Of a stretch of 34,654 bases of DNA, positions 33,388 to 34,654 are shown piece after piece. How positions within the stretch are numbered: the first letter of the stretch is position 1; each line of letters begins with the position of its first letter. This DNA comes from Desulfobulbaceae bacterium UBA2775 (GTDB lineage: Bacteria > Desulfobacterota > Desulfobulbia > Desulfobulbales > Desulfocapsaceae). A program made the position numbers and the translations under genes. The notes beneath the pieces were generated by a model. It did not search any database. It was not told the origin of the DNA and worked only from the letters and a program-made list of their open reading frames with translations. The stretch lies in the NCBI GenBank assembly GCA_002352445.1, contig DEIL01000212.1, forward strand, positions 1-34,654, written 5' to 3'.

Positions 33388-34654
33388 GGTTGCCGTAGCC
33401 GCACCTTTAGACCGCACTTTGACCTACACCCTGCCTGTTGATCCAGGTTGTGAATTGCAGGATAGTGGGCAGGGTAGTGTAGGGAAAAGAGTTCTTGTCC
33501 CACTTTCAAGGCGACGGGTTACCGGTTATGTTCTCTCAGCCAGTGAGGAACAGGAGACCGATTTTGTTGTTAAGAACATTGTTAAGTTTCTTGACGTCCG
33601 GCCCCTTTTTCATGAAAATATGGTTCCTTTTTTCCGCTGGCTTGCAGACTATTACCATTACCCTCTGGGACTGGTGATTAAAACAGCGTTGCCTGCAGGT
33701 TTATCTCCCCAATCTGTCAAAAACCTCGTTTTATCAAAAAACTACACCAGGTTGTCTGCAGTTGCAAATGGTGACTCCTGCAGGTGGGTGGAAACTATTC
33801 TGGACAGGGGAAAACTGACAGTTTCCGATACCCGCAAACTGTTGGATAATGCGCAAAACAGACGACTCATAAATAAGCTGGTCGAAGAGGACATAGTTAA
33901 AGTTGATGAGTCAGTTCAGGAGGACAGTACACGAGAGAAACGTGAAGTCTGCTATTCCATTGTTGCTGGTATGGAAAACTTTAGCTGTAACCTGGAAGAT
34001 AACTGCATAGATTTCAAAGAGTATCGTAAAAAATACAGCATGGAGTGTGGTTTCAGGTTGAAACTTTCTGAAACAAAAGCACTTTTTCATCTGAACAGGA
34101 TCAGTCTGCGGACAGGTCTTTCAAAGGTGCCGCTGAAAGATCTTAAAAAGGCGTATTCTGCTGCCGCAAAAGCTCTCTCTTGTCTGGAACCAAAGGGTCT
34201 TGTCGTTCGCTCGACTAACCGGGTATATCGTAACCCTTTTGGTGAGCAGCTCTGTTTTTACCCACGGCCCGACAAGTTAACCGATGAACAGGCTTCGACT
34301 TTTGCTGAGATATCCGGCTCACTGGCTTTGCAGAAATTCCAACCATTTCTGCTTCATGGGGTAACCGGCTGTGGTAAAACAGAAGTCTATCTCAGAGCTG
34401 CAGAAATCACTTTGGCAGCCGGAAGAGACGTACTTATCCTTGTCCCGGAAATAGCTCTCGCCACCCAGCTTGAAGCACATCTTATTTCAAGATTTGCTGA
34501 CCTCGTCGTCCTGCTCCATTCCGGCATGACCAAGGCTGAACGTTTTGATCAATACCACAGAGCTCTTGAAGGGCGCGCCAAGGTTGTTGTCGGGGCACGA
34601 TCTGCGCTATTCGCACCCCTTCGCAACCCGGGCCTCATTGTTGTGGATGAGGAG
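33374..34654 (+). CDS. priA: Primosomal replication restart helicase PriA, 3' end missing
   Basis: The frame starts at the ATG at 33374, inside galU, and stays open for 427 codons to the end of the window. The first residues MIHLEVAVAAPLDRTLTYTL are the usual PriA N-terminal DNA-binding domain. The helicase part begins with LHGVTGCGKTEVYL (Walker A), then LVPEIALATQLE, and the window stops in VVDEE, the start of the DEEH motif. PriA reloads the replisome at stalled forks. Motifs III-VI and the zinc-binding cysteines lie beyond the window. The 14-base overlap suggests translational coupling with galU. Confidence 0.95.
   Translation, partial: MIHLEVAVAAPLDRTLTYTLPVDPGCELQDSGQGSVGKRVLVPLSRRRVTGYVLSASEEQETDFVVKNIVKFLDVRPLFHENMVPFFRWLADYYHYPLGLVIKTALPAGLSPQSVKNLVLSKNYTRLSAVANGDSCRWVETILDRGKLTVSDTRKLLDNAQNRRLINKLVEEDIVKVDESVQEDSTREKREVCYSIVAGMENFSCNLEDNCIDFKEYRKKYSMECGFRLKLSETKALFHLNRISLRTGLSKVPLKDLKKAYSAAAKALSCLEPKGLVVRSTNRVYRNPFGEQLCFYPRPDKLTDEQASTFAEISGSLALQKFQPFLLHGVTGCGKTEVYLRAAEITLAAGRDVLILVPEIALATQLEAHLISRFADLVVLLHSGMTKAERFDQYHRALEGRAKVVVGARSALFAPLRNPGLIVVDEE

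Noticed and set aside
1..34654. Defence, prophage, CRISPR or integrative element
   Set aside because: No integrase, transposase, Cas, restriction or toxin-antitoxin genes were recognised, and gene content is typical core chromosome.

Overview
This 34.7 kb window is an ordinary chromosomal stretch with tightly packed housekeeping, envelope and regulatory genes on both strands. Both end genes are cut: a DUF3108 protein at the left and priA at the right. The gene mix suggests a Gram-negative, anaerobic Desulfobacterota, probably near the Desulfobulbales. The clues are a DVU0298-type HEAT protein, a cNMP/DUF4388 protein, a NifU/NifS pair, a very long CofD-like protein, LPS genes (kdsB, galU), lipoproteins and moderate G+C. 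This placement is inference; there is no rRNA marker. I saw no transposase, integrase, phage gene, CRISPR array or recognisable tRNA.

Layout. 1-4650: DUF3108 protein and purC on +, then a minus-strand group of an MFS transporter, a shikimate kinase fused to a YgbA-like domain, and a TIGR01777 epimerase. 4859-10416: a small membrane protein, the cNMP/DUF4388 and DVU0298 pair, a minus-strand group (lipoprotein, FlgO-like lipoprotein, degenerate SDR) and a PHP phosphoesterase. 10656-16014: an orphan sigma-54 response regulator containing a run of ten G, NAD kinase, a Trm112-type zinc ribbon, a gene-poor block full of large inverted repeats, and nifU-nifS. 16470-22249: a PilB/GspE-type ATPase with nucleotide-sensor-like domains at both ends, an ELM1-family protein, a tandem-duplicated GT4 glycosyltransferase and a small unknown gene. 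22495-25765: yqgE, a YkgJ-type cysteine-cluster protein, rlmH, rsmJ and kdsB. 25921-34654: the long CofD/YvcK-like protein with a convergent overlapping 45-codon membrane gene, hrpA, galU and priA.

The genes serve cell envelope biogenesis (kdsB, galU, GT4, ELM1 and probably the lipoproteins), Fe-S cluster assembly (nifUS), ribosome and RNA maintenance (rlmH, rsmJ, hrpA), cofactor and purine metabolism (nadK, purC) and signalling through nucleotide-sensor-like domains and sigma-54.

The least expected content is non-coding. A repeat family starting TGATGGCGTCGTAAAAA occurs three times. In two copies its first three bases are the stop codon of the upstream gene (yqgE, kdsB), and the kdsB copy also carries the first possible start codon of the CofD-like gene. 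Two much larger imperfect palindromes lie between the Trm112 gene and nifU, a 141-bp one lies before the sigma-54 regulator, and a REP-like perfect inverted repeat lies downstream of hrpA. Among proteins, the most notable are the kinase-YgbA fusion, the double-sensor ATPase, the SDR without its Tyr/Lys pair, and the CofD-like protein with about 300 unexplained C-terminal residues.
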